From the NCBI GenBank assembly GCA_013398175.1, contig VZRZ01007703.1, positions 2,628,266 to 2,692,265 on the forward strand: 64,000 bases of DNA, given 5' to 3'. This document shows, piece by piece, positions 1 through 11,204 of this stretch. A program made the position numbers and the translations under genes. The notes beneath the pieces were generated by a model. The model saw nothing but the letters and a program-made list of their open reading frames with translations. It was not told the DNA's origin and did not search any database. The stretch is from Climacteris rufus (taxonomy: Eukaryota; Chordata; Aves; Passeriformes; Climacteridae). Each line of letters begins with the position of its first letter. The stretch's first letter is position 1.

Positions 1-2252
1 TGACCCAGTGACTCTCCAAACTCCCTGAGACCATTAGGTTTTTCAAGAAGACCAACTTTAGACTCATTTTAGATTGAATTGGGCAATAACTTCCACCATT
101 GCATGACCTTGCTAGCAGCATTTATTGCCCGAGCAGCAACTGACAGGACTTTCTCTGGATATTTCAAGACTCGTAAGTTGTTCCAACTTTAATTAACACA
201 TTTAATTAATATACAGTGGTTTTAATTTTTTTATTTTCTGTAATCTTGTGTATGAGATAGCATAAAAACTTGTTACTTGGACCTAAGAGAGGTCCCCTTC
301 ACAGCGGTTATAGGGCTGGGCAAACAATTACGATCTCAGTATTTCTCAAGGCCAAATCCAAATTAATTATTAACTTTTTAATACAGTTTGCTTTTCTGCT
401 GTGAATACTTTACATTGCAGACTGTCAGTCATGTCCCATGATGCTTGTACAGTCTAGGGAATAGGAACTATATTTGTTCAAAGTTTTGATTTAGATTTTT
501 TTTTTTTTAATGCACACACATGTTTTTATTAGTCTAGATATTATTAGCTGCCCTCTTTGTTCCTAAACCAGCACCTGTCTTCTCCATTTTTTTTTCAATT
601 TTAAACAATATTTTCCCCCTCAAAAATGCCCCTCCTTCACCTACTGCACATTGCTCTGAGTGCTACAATAAAGGTTTCTCACACTTTAAACTTCAAGATT
701 GTTGTGCACTGTATTGGCTACAAGACATGAAAAAAGGAGTGGGATAATAAAGTGAAATATAAAAAGATACATTTCTTTTTATTTTGAGCAATGAAATAGG
801 AAGTTGTGTAGTTACAAGATCTTTCTTAGAGCAGAATAGTCAGATTAAGAAATTATTTTTAATTACTAGAGGTTTTGTGGTTATGGCTGTGAAATAATTA
901 AACAAGTCAAAGGAGGAGTAGCAGTTGAATTAATACAGCTTAACATCAGTATAGCACTTCAAAGCTCTTAGAAAAATAAATTACTTGAGTTCAGTGTGTA
1001 ACTCTCAAGAAATTATTTCCTCAGCATGTATAGCTTTTTCTTTCTACCCTGACGACTCGTAGACAACTTTTAGTTTTCTTAATGTATCTATTACTCAGGT
1101 TCTTCTCATAATTTTTGTACTAAAGATATTGGAATATATCTTTATATCAGATACCCTCTAACAGAACAGTGATGTTGATTGTGGAGTAGTGCCTCTTTCC
1201 TATAACTGATAGCCACAGGCAGACTTTATAGAAATCTTTGCAGCTTTGAATCCATGATGAAGAAATATCAAATAAGCAGGGCTCTTTTTTTGGTCAATTC
1301 ATGCTGAGTTATTTGATGGCATTTTGAAAAAATGGTGCCAGATTAATGTAGGAGAAGCTGTTTGGGCAGTAGTCATTCTGCCTGGAATCCCAGGCAGTCA
1401 CATGTCCAGTCCCATTCTCTTTTCTTTCTGGTTCAGTCTGAGCTATCATCCACATGACTTTGCAGACATGACAAGCACTTCTCTGATTTTCTTTTCTAAA
1501 GTCAGCTACAAAACCACCTAACAGCCTTATAAAAATTGTGAATTTGTGCCTCTCCCAGGCCAGCCTGGGACTGAAGGAGCAGTACACAATCACTCTCTCT
1601 CCAGAGCAGTTGTGGTGATACAGCAGGATGGATGCACAAGCAGTGAAGTGCCTTCATTAGGACCCCTTGAGCTTGGAGAGAATTTGCAGGTTCAGCACAA
1701 ACTCCATAAAATCAGAAGTGAAATGGAGTGGGGGGAGGGAGGTGAAAAAAAGCTAGCTGCAGAACTTGCAAATCTAAGTGATGAATGAGTCCTTGCAATA
1801 ATTCTTATAGATCTAAGTGAATGGCCTCTGGTGTTGCAAACGTGACAGGATCGCTAACAAACAGAGAAATTAATCACAGGGCAGACAATATTTATGGAGA
1901 TCTGTACTAAGAAGCAAAGTCAATAATTATTTATGTGATTCTTTTAGGCTCACCTGCCTTTAGCTCATGCTAGTTTCAGTTTGTATTCCTAATGTACAAA
2001 AGAATAGAAATGTCAGAATTGGCATATTTCTGATTAAATGATTGGCCCAAGGTCATACAAAGAGTCAAAAGCAAACACATTATTAGAAACATCAGATGTC
2101 TTGGTTTTGTCACACAGGTTAAACAGTCAAGTTTGTCAGTAAGGAGTACGGCTGCTAAACTAATCCCAGCACTATTCTTTCAACAGTTTTAGTGTTTGTA
2201 GGGGAACAGAGTTTAGCAACTCATGGCATTAATGTTTTCATAACACCTTTAT
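1..2252. other. Unassigned AT-rich non-coding DNA
   Basis: No gene or recognisable repeat was found here. The frames between about 1300 and 1790 are short and overlap on both strands without domain character. A small inverted repeat (arms TGCCTGG/CCAGGCA) lies near 1380 and a G-rich purine stretch near 1728-1742. AATAAA-like strings occur but nothing ties them to a transcript. Confidence 0.5.
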
Positions 2253-3070
2253 TGGGTTTGTGTAGCCAGGTTTTGGTAGCAGAGGGATTACAGGGATGGC
2301 TTATGTGAGAAGCTGCTAGAAGCTTCCCCCATGTTCAGCAGAGCCAATGCCAGCTGGTTCCATGATGGACCTGAGAGGGGCCAAGACAAGGAGTGCAGAG
2401 ATCCACCTGCAGCCCGTGGAGGGGACCCACACTAGACCAGGGGGATGCCTGAAAAGGTGCTGTGAATCTGTGGCAGGCCCACACTGGATCAGGGTCCTGG
2501 CAGGGTCGTGGCAGGACCATGGAGAGAGGAACCCACACTGGAGCAGGTTTCCTGGTAGGACTTGTGACCCTGTGGGAGACCCATATTGAAGCAGCCTGTG
2601 CCTAAAGGGCTGCACCCCATGGAAAAATGACCCACATTGGAGCAGTTTGTGGAGAACTGTTGCTCATGGGATGAACTCTCATTGGATAGTTCATGTAGAA
2701 CTGTCTCCATGGGAAACATCCCATGCTGGAATGGGACTTCTCTCCCTGAGCAGTGGCAGGAACAACATGTGATGAACTGACTGTAATCCCCATTCCCTCT
2801 CTCCCTGTGCTGCTGGCAGGGAGCAGGTAGAACTGGGAAGGACAGAGAGGTGAGTGGAAGATGTTTTTAATATTTATTTTACTCTCATTATCCTGTCCTG
2901 ATTTTGTTAGAAATAAATTAAATTAATATCCCCAATTTTAACATGTTTAGCTGATGCTGGTATTTGGTGAGTGATCTCTCATGATCCTTATCTCAACTCA
3001 TTAACTTTTTGCTGTTTCTCTCCCCTGTCCAGCTGCAGAGGAGAGTGATAGGGAGGTTTTTGTCTGCTTA
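2253..3070 (+). mobile_element. Avian LTR-like repeat (ERV-derived), decayed copy
   Basis: The stretch reads like a very common avian interspersed repeat. It starts with TGGGTTTGTGTAGCCAGG and ends in CTCTCCCCTGTCCAGCTG followed by GAGAGTGATAG. The middle (about 2395-2740) is built from diverged ~30-36 bp units, each containing a variant of CCCGTGG...GACCCACACTGGAGCAG. Near the end there is an AATAAA at 2912-2917, which fits an LTR polyadenylation signal. Compared with the family as I remember it, the part between about 2365 and 2395 looks shortened, so the LTR promoter segment may be missing, and the extreme 3' end is also lost. Open frames across it are by-products of the GC-rich units. The family name could not be fixed without a repeat library. 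The identification as an avian dispersed repeat is firm; its class as an LTR is likely. Confidence 0.75.
2395..2740 (+). repeat. Internal diverged tandem units of the LTR-like repeat
   Basis: About eight to nine imperfect units follow each other. Each has a GTGG or ATGG step, then a GACCCACA-like step, then TGGAGCAG or a variant (for example around 2415, 2475, 2530, 2575, 2630, 2665 and 2715). Units differ in length and have many substitutions, so this is an old minisatellite-like block inside the mobile element rather than an active satellite. Confidence 0.6.
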
Positions 3071-6000
3071 AGGATGGATGAATCAGTTAGCAATTTAAGG
3101 CATTGCTGTGTAAAGTTTGACACTTCGATATGGTTTACAAATAAGGCTAATGCTGAGAATTGACTGAATGTCTTCTGATAAAACATACTTCTCTTTTTCT
3201 GAAAACTGTGGGAACTAATATCTAATCTCTTAAAAACACACTTGATTTTGTCCTTGATTTCTGACAAATTGCAAATTCTATTTAATCCAGTCCCAACAGT
3301 AGTAATATTCACAGTCCAAACGACCTAAATTTTATAGAATAGCAATTGTTAACAGCACCATTAAAATTGTTAGGTACACACATTCCTGATCCTTTTGAGA
3401 ACATTATCCCTATCATGTTATATCCACCCCACCACTGTTCCCGTGGGCCCTGAGGTTAATGGAGCCAGTGTGATCTATCCTAAGGAGCAAGAGGATGAAG
3501 GGGAGAAGATTTCTGGGGAGTTGTCAGTGTCCTGTGTTCTTCAGGAACAGTATGATACAGATAGTGAGGATTGCTTCCTCTGCACTCCAGGACTGATGTT
3601 TTTATACACTGACACACACCACACTGTGCTCTTCTCTCCATTGGTCTTCAGATGGTGTTACAGATGAATTTACTTTCTATGGTGTGAGTTAGACACTTGT
3701 TCTTTATTCTCCTTGTTGTGCTTAAAACCCATTTAACATTAACAATATTCCAAGGTTTCAATCATTTGATGATTAATAATTGAGAACTGATTAATTATTT
3801 ACCATGCGAGGGCCTCTGCTTTTGTACGGTTCCCACACTTGCAAGGACTCTGATCTCATCTTATGCCTACACTCCCCTACAACAAATCATTATTCTAAGG
3901 CCACAGTTACTTCTTTGTGCACTGAATAACTGCTGTTGGTTACCACTGATTAGTTACAAAACCATATAAGAACAGTTATAGCAGTGAACATCGCAGCACA
4001 CAATCATAAAAAACTAAAATTGAAAAAATAGGTAGTGGTTTCCTAGTAGCTAGAAAATTGCTGTTAGCTAAACAAGCTGAAACAAAGATCCAGGCAGGCC
4101 AAGACACATCAAGCCTGGCAAGTCTTACTTTTGAGGTTTTGCAGCATTAATATAAAGCCTTTGGCCTGTCACAAGTGATGGTAATGCTGTTATTTGGATT
4201 ATGAGGCTACAACACCTGATCACGTAGATAAACACACAGACACAAACATCTGCATGCCTTGACTTCATGTATTTCCTGCATTTGCACCTCAAATGCAGGA
4301 AATACATGAAGCATTCCTTTATTCCATGTTGCCAGTTGGCTGCACTCAGCAAATAAAGTCCAAGGGTGTTCATTGACTCAGAATTTTCAGTTGGAGAAAA
4401 TTACAGAAATTTGGTATTATCACACATGTTCAGATTGCAAAGGAAAAAAAACTACAAACCCACACTTGGACTTGTGGGTCTCCTGTGTCTAGCAAGTACT
4501 GTGTTGGCTGCAAACCTTAAATCAGCTGCAAATCTTAAGTTAAACTACTTGAGTTTTTTCATCAAATGATGTTTTATCATTTTATCCCCACAAGAATAAA
4601 GTGGTTATTTGCTGGTACATCTAAAATAAAATTGTGAGTCTCATAGCAATGAGGTTGAATAGATATGCAATTATAATTAAGAGGAATAATTAAACCTCAT
4701 CTTAAATTTTTAATGTCTATGGATTGCATTGTATATAGCAAAAAATGGTCATAATTGGGGCCTATCATAAACCAATTTTTATGGTATATGAGAAAGGAAT
4801 ATTTCTCTCTGGAAAGGAATACTTCCAAATAGTTAAGGCAGAGATGAAAGAACTCATTAGTTAGAAGAGGATGGAGAGGATCTGTAGTCTTCAGCCAATG
4901 GCAAGAACAAAAATATTCATCTGCCAAAACCACCTTAAAAAACCAAACAAGAGGTAATGTACTTTCTGGCCTGAAAAGACAGTTTATTGTCCATTATTGG
5001 TTTTTTTTCCACAATCTTGATTTTTTATCTGATGAAATATAAACATAAACCTGATTTACCTCAGTTTTGCTGGCAAGGTTTAAGGAATGAATACTAAATC
5101 TTTGAGCATCTCAACTGAAGTTATAAGTTTGGCTCATAAATGTAATGTCAATTATACAATATAGTTGGAGTTTTGCATGGCCATAATACCAGTTAATCTT
5201 CTCATTTAATAAATAGAAAGACATATAATCAGCATATAGATAGATTGAAAGCTTGCTGTCAGTTTTTAAAATATAGTTAGTTATAGGAGACGAATCTCAA
5301 GGAGATGAGTGTGTTTCTTTTGGGGCATCTTAGATGTAGATTTAATTTCAAAATCAGCAATCTTGAAGAAAAAGTAGCATAAGTATAAATAAAATGTATA
5401 AATTACAGAGATATTTGTGGACATAGTAAATAATTATAAATAATAGTCTATATGGCTGTCTGAACCCAAGTGTTACATGACAGCAAAATGCTAAGTCACT
5501 CAGAGAAATGAGAAACATAATCTTAAACTACCGGAAAGAATTATGCACTTCAAAGAAAGAATGATGTAAAAGATTTGAAGGGGGAGGATGATAGTAGTTC
5601 ACCAGCTAATCAGAAAAGCCTAATGACGAATTGTAGTCAGTGAGCTGAATGCACTAGGGAATATCACATAAAAAGGAAATTATATCACCATCCCATGGTG
5701 TGCAGTCCCTGAATCTGACATCTAGAGTGAAAAAAGAGCTGGTAAATTAGAGAAAGATGAAGAAAAAACCCCAAAAGATTATAGAGGAGGAAACACGTAT
5801 CTTAGAGACACTCTTCAGGGGCTTCATTGACTTAGCATATGAAGGAAAAGGTGAAGAGGTAAGTTCCTCCAAACCTTTAGGTGCCTTGAAGTCCAGGAAG
5901 TGACAATCCAATAATAGAGATGCCTTCAATCTGACTGGCAGAGATGTGGCAAGATTTAATGGCTGGTACCAGAAACCAGTTAGGTGCAGCAAAAATAAGA

Positions 6001-6423
6001 AGCACATTTCTAACACTAAAGATAATGAATCCTTAAACCTGCATACTGGGAATGTATTATTTTACCTGAAGGCTCAGACTGGCTGATAACCATGCTCCAC
6101 TTGGGCCATTTGTTCTATACTTCTTTCAGAAGTAACAGCAATGCTAATTCACTTAGCAAAAGTTTCCCTTTCAAAGTGTTTATAAATGACCAACAGTAAA
6201 TTGATGCAAAGGAAGATAAAAAAACCAATTAATTATTTTGAAACAACTTTATGTTTTTTGTTCATAGAAACTCTGCACAAGCCTAAGTGACTTTGTTCCT
6301 GTATTTCTTTTTGACAAAGTAGCTAAATTCATTTGTTTGTTATTCCTGAAAGTTTTGCCATGGACATGAACAAGAAATTTTGTTTGCATTACTTTATTTT
6401 CAATATCTTGTAATAATCTGCCT
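3071..6423. other. Unassigned AT-rich non-coding DNA
   Basis: No gene is visible. The stretch contains the perfect hairpin at 4263-4311, listed separately. The rest is AT-rich unique-looking sequence with short open frames only, none with a recognisable domain. An A-run followed by CCCC occurs near 5763. Confidence 0.5.
4263..4311. repeat. Perfect inverted repeat, 21-bp arms, 7-nt loop
   Basis: The left arm is 4263-4283, the loop 4284-4290 (GCACCTC) and the right arm 4291-4311. Every base of the two arms pairs. The pairing stops abruptly at both outer ends: the bases just outside do not pair for at least six positions. That makes it unlike a normal microRNA precursor, which has a longer and imperfect stem. 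It fits a short inverted duplication made by template switching during replication. Confidence 0.9.
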
Positions 6424-6960
6424 TGTGGTGATGCCTTTTTTCTCAGGCTGGCAGAAGATAGAAAAACTAGAGACACAAGATTATGGGGAAGGGGGAAGGC
6501 AGGTACCATTTATTCGTGCGAGTTCATAACACGCCGGGAGAGGGGGGAAGGGCAGTCCCCCTGATCCGACGGCTGTTCCCAGTAGTTCCCAAGAGAGACG
6601 TCCCCAGGCTACCCCCCATGAGTGTGTTCCCATACTTACAGTGAGTTTTACAGTTCCATATATTTGACAGAAATCTCCCAATCAGAGCAGGGTATAGTTA
6701 CATGTAAGATGGCCATTGGTTCCCATATTACTTTCATATTTCTACTGTCAAAAGAGATACGGTGTTCTCTTTTTGGGGACAGTGGGGATAACATGGGGGG
6801 AAAACATGCCCTGTTATGGCTAGGGAATCAGGGGTATACTAGGGTATGGGTCTCCTATAATTTACTAGTTCTGTATACTTTGGCAGTGGAAAACTACAGA
6901 GTTTTCTACATAGGGAATTAGAGTAGCATAATGAAAAGGCAAAAGTCCATTTCGGCATCA
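6424..6960 (-). mobile_element. Solo LTR of an endogenous retrovirus, antisense
   Basis: Read on the minus strand, this stretch has an AATAAA (plus-strand TTTATT at about 6508-6513) just after a CpG-bearing GC-rich segment (6515-6610). That resembles an LTR R region with its polyadenylation signal. The plus-strand left edge TGTGGTGATGCC (6424) and right edge GGCATCA (6954-6960) give the TG...CA ends expected of an LTR. Edges are approximate; an alternative left edge is TGGGGAAGG at 6484. No clear target-site duplication was found and no internal retroviral genes flank it, so it would be a solo LTR. The CpG content against an AT-rich background supports a recent insert. Confidence 0.55.
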
Positions 6961-9117
6961 GTGGTTAATAGTAGTTGCCCTCTATTTTGTGGTTTGCAAT
7001 TAGTCCCACCCAGTGGGATAAACAGATGATGATTTAGCACCATTAAAGAATGCAGTTCCACCAAGTAACAGTATTTGGTGACAGGAAGAATAAACCAGCT
7101 AAAAGCATAATGCTTAGGAGCTTAAATTAATGTAAGAACAGATTTCACACATCTGCACTGAGGTCACTGAACTCAGAGGGAAAAGTCTCTGTTTTAGAGT
7201 GGATGTAGGAGTAATCTGGTAAATGTATTTAAAACCAGACTTTTGCAATGTGAAGTTGAATGCTATGAATAAAACAAACCCCTAGCCTGTGCAGAGTAAG
7301 ACACAAATACTAAATGTACTCTTTGTATAAATATGAAAGAATGAACTGAGGAGATATAGGTTTTATCCATCCATAACTCTTCAAAATTGTATCCAAAGAT
7401 TTTACATATTTAAATAGAAGTAGATCGGAATAAGTTTTGAACCCATTGGTTCTCCTAAAATAAACAACCCACTTCTCAAGTCTGAAGCATGTTAACAGCT
7501 CTGATCTGTGACTCTTTCCTTGCACAAGTGGGAAAATCTCATTTAATGTTGCATCTCTGAATTCTTTTTTTCTAGCTGACAATGATTTCACTTAGAGAAT
7601 ATGTATAAACTCCAAAAGCTGCCTTTGAGAAGATAATTTCTTCTTTTAAAATAAGTTATATTTTATTCTTCATTCACTTCCAAATTCCAGTAGAAGACAC
7701 ATTGCAAAAGTTTCGCAGTTTTAGCCAGAGAAGCATCCAAAATCACTTCATAGATAGGTCACAAGCCTATACCTCACATTTGGACACTAACTCTGCCTTC
7801 TTATTTTTTTCTTGTTATGCCATCTGACTTTTAAATAAGGACATGGCTTGCCTACCAAGATCTCCTACTAGACCTAGTGAATCACTGATAATATGAGGTC
7901 TGAAGTACCTTTCCTAATGCTTTTACTAAAGAATGAAGAATAGGCTTATGACTAAAAGCTACAAAGTTCATGAATCCTCTTGCCTGATGGCATCCTGTTT
8001 AGGTATTGTTTCTATTTTGGAGAGTGTGTATGCATGCACATATGCATAGGTACTTATATGTCATGGTAGAGGATTTTTCTATTTACATCTCTATATGATA
8101 TATAAGAATTTATATTTTACATAGTATTGCCCATAGTTTATCATTTAAGCAATAAGAAGTGTTCAGTATCTGACAGAAACATTCTGTACCTTCTCTTGCC
8201 TACAATCTTGTAACAGCATAGTTAATACATTCCTGTGCTTTTCAAAGCCCCGGGAAATACCCTTCATATTTAACATATCTTTTAGATCTCTAAGATGGAA
8301 TTGTGAAGCTGACAAAAGCTCAGAATCTCATGATGACTTAGAGAACTAGACATGAAGTCCTATGCCTAGAATAAGGAAGGCAAATATGCTAGAAAAAGAA
8401 TGCTTGTAACATATGAAACATTAAGGATTGGATTTCAAAAACCAACAAGTAGCTCAGAAAATTGTTTGAAATAGTGAATAATCAATTTAACATAAATTCA
8501 TGTTACATTGCATAAGCTTAAAGAAAAAATAGATATTTAAAAAACTAAGAAAAGTAACAAATTACTTTTCCATGATTCCACAAAAATTTTGGAACTATGA
8601 TCATTTAAATATGATCAAGTAAAGCAGTAATTTTTTTCTTTATTTATATATTGCAATGATCTTTGATGAAGTAATATTGATCCAGTGGAAATAAATATAA
8701 TAAGAAATTGGAGATGATTCGGACAGCAACTAGACTGATATAGGTATTATGAAAACCATGAAATGTAGATTAAGCAATAAAAAGGTTGAACCCATACAGT
8801 ATGATTAAAATAAATTAGTTTCAAATAGATAAGGATGTGAGCAAAAGTTTTTATTCTCTCTTTTTCTCTGAGGGCAGAGAGAATTAAACAACAGTTAAGT
8901 AGGAAAGGCCCTTGCACTTATTCCAGCAATGAGTTGTAAAATTTTTCCAGTGTCAATCGCTTTCCTGTTCTTATTTTGTCTGCATCATCAATTCAAGATA
9001 CTTGTAAACAAAAGCATGTAATATTGAATATGGTCTAGACTGAACCTCAAAGACACAAGATCTCCTAACTGAAATCAACAAAAGATTCTAACTGGAATCA
9101 ATAGAGCGAATCTTGTA
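6961..9117. other. Unassigned AT-rich non-coding DNA
   Basis: No gene or known repeat was recognised. The sequence is rich in A/T runs (for example 8450-8830) and contains a TGCATGCA palindrome near 8032. The longest open frame (minus strand, 7310-7591) has no domain and looks like chance. Confidence 0.5.
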
Positions 9118-11204
9118 AGTGAAGTGGAGATTGGCATCCCTCTTGGCCACAGTGACCATGGAAGCAATTGAGTTTAAAATTTCTGTCAACAGCAGAAAAA
9201 GTGCCAGCAAGACCCCAACTCTGGACATGAGGAGAGATGACTCCAGGCTGGTCAGGGAATTAATAAGAATGGTCTCCTGGGAAAATGTTTTTGCAGGTGG
9301 TGGGGTTCATCAGTACTGGTCATTTCTTAAACATCATATCCTAAGGGCACAGGAGCAGGCAATTCCCAAATGCTGGAAGTCAAGCAGGTAAAGCAGAAGG
9401 CCAGCTTGGCTGAACAGGAATCTTCTCTTGGAAATAAGGCAAAAAAGGAAGGTGTATTCCCAGGTGACACAGGAAGAATACAGAGATGCTTCTCACCACT
9501 GTAGGGACAGAATTTGTACGGCCAAAGCTCAGCTGGAGTTGAAGCTGGCCAGAGCTTGGGGGATTAAAAAAAGAGGTTTTTCAACTATATTAATGGCAAT
9601 AGGCAGTGTAAAATTAACATTGGCCCATTACAGCACAAGGATGGTCACCTTACCAACAGGGACATGGACAAGGCAGAGGTGTTTAACACACACTTTTCCT
9701 GTGTCTTCAACACGTATGACAGACCAAAGGGGTCTCAGTGCCCTGAGCAGGAGGACCACAACTGTGAGAATGATCAACTTCCAGATGACTCTGAAATTGT
9801 GAGGGACCTGCTGCTCCAGCTGTATTCTTACAAATCTATGGGGCCTGATGGGATTCATCCAAGAATCCTCTAAAACTTGGTGGTGTCATCACAAAACTTC
9901 TCTCAAAGATTTTTGAGTGGTCTTGCGAATCCGGAGAGGTCCCAGCTGACTGGAAGCTGGGAAATATTGTCCCAATTTAGAAAAAGAGAATACTGGAAAC
10001 TACAGGCCTGTCAGCCTCACTTCAGTGCCTGGTAAAGTTATGGAGAAGATTCTTCTGAGAAGTATTGAAAAACACCCTGATTCCCTTTTATGACAAGGTA
10101 ACCCGCCTAACTGATCAAGGGAAGGCAGTTGATGTAACCCTTTGGGATTTCAATAAAGCTTTCAACACTCTCTCTTACAGTATCTGTCTGGACAAAATGT
10201 CCTCACAGCTGGATAAACACATGATGGGATGGGTGAACAACTGGCTCACAGGTGTGGCACAAAGGGGATGGGATGACATCAGACTGGAGACCTGTCATTA
10301 ATGGGGTTCCACGGGGCTCCATCCTTGGCACTGTACTCTTCAAGATCTTCATAAACGGCGTGGATGCAGAACTGGAATGGATACTAAGTTTGCAGATGAT
10401 ATAAAACTGGGAGGAGCTGTTGACTCCCTTGAAGACAGAGAGGCCCTGCAGGGAGACCTTGACAAATGAGAGGGCTGGGAAATCACCAACCATATGAAGT
10501 TCAACAATGAAAAGTTGAACAAGTAAAAAGATTCTGCACCTGGGATGGGGCAACTCTGGATGTGTGTACAGACCAGGGAATGAGGTGTTGGAAAACAGTA
10601 ACACGAAAAAGGACCTAAGGGTCCTGGTCAATGGCAAGTTCTGAGTCTGAGTCAGCAGATCCCTGCAAGCCAGGAGGGCCAACCATGTCCAGGGATGTAT
10701 CAGGCACAGCATCGCCAGCTGGGCAAGGGAGGGGATTGTCCCACTCTGCTCTGCACTGGGGTGGCCTCACCTCCAGTCCTGTGTGCAGTTTTGGACATCA
10801 CAGTATAAGAAAGATATAAAGCTCTTGGAGAGTGTCCAAAGAAAGGCCACAAGGATGGTGAAGGGCCTTGAGGAGAAGCTGTATGAGGAGCACCTGAGGT
10901 CACTTGGTCTGTTCAGCCTGGAGGAGACTGAGGGGAGACCTCACAGATGTCTACAAGTTCCCCGTGAGAGGAAGAAGAGGGGCAGACACTGATCTCTTCT
11001 CTGTGGTGACTAGGGATATTAGTAAAAGCTTCTTCACTCAGGTTCCCCAGGGAAGTGGTCACAGCACTAAGCCTGACAGAGCTCAGGAAGTGTTAGGACA
11101 ATGCTCTCAGGCACACGGTGTGACTGTTGGAGTATCCTGTGCAGTGCCAGGAGTTTGACTTGATCCTTTTGGGTCGCTTCCAACTCAGCATGTTCTGTGA
11201 TTCT
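9118..11204 (+). mobile_element. CR1 LINE, 5'-truncated and decayed (ORF2 reverse transcriptase to 3' end)
   Basis: CR1 is the main avian non-LTR retrotransposon; its ORF2 encodes endonuclease and reverse transcriptase. This copy lacks the endonuclease part and starts in the linker before the polymerase. Translated pieces show, in order: LKHHILRAQEQAIPKCWKS (about 9330-9388), KAEVFNTHFSCVFN (9670-9711), the polymerase block KSMGPDGIHPRIL (9832-9870), a KAFNTLSYSICLDKM segment (10158-10202), the catalytic FADD box (10389-10400) and ITNHMKFN. The 3' untranslated part follows and ends in the avian CR1 signature (GGGTCGCTTCCAACTCAGCA, then TTCTGTGATTCT). Frames are broken many times. About 90 nt of the usual polymerase is missing near 10070-10080, and a second shortening lies near 11015-11040. 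It cannot encode a working protein. The element and strand are certain; the 5' edge is good to a few tens of bases. Confidence 0.95.
10389..10400 (+). other. CR1 reverse transcriptase FADD catalytic motif (in a dead copy)
   Basis: The codons TTT GCA GAT GAT give Phe-Ala-Asp-Asp, the metal-binding box of non-LTR reverse transcriptases, followed by IKLGGA as in CR1. The surrounding frame is interrupted, so the motif is a relic. Confidence 0.85.

Noticed and set aside
2316..2793. Several overlapping open frames on both strands
   Set aside because: They run through the GC-rich units of the LTR-like repeat, where stop codons are rare because of base composition.
4263..4311. MicroRNA precursor
   Set aside because: The stem is only 21 bp, fully perfect and unpaired just outside, whereas precursors have about 30 or more base pairs with bulges.
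10203..10712. 169-codon open frame on the minus strand, the longest in the window
   Set aside because: It is the complement of the CR1 polymerase region and of relatively GC-rich sequence. The sense strand carries the recognisable protein, so this frame is a shadow.
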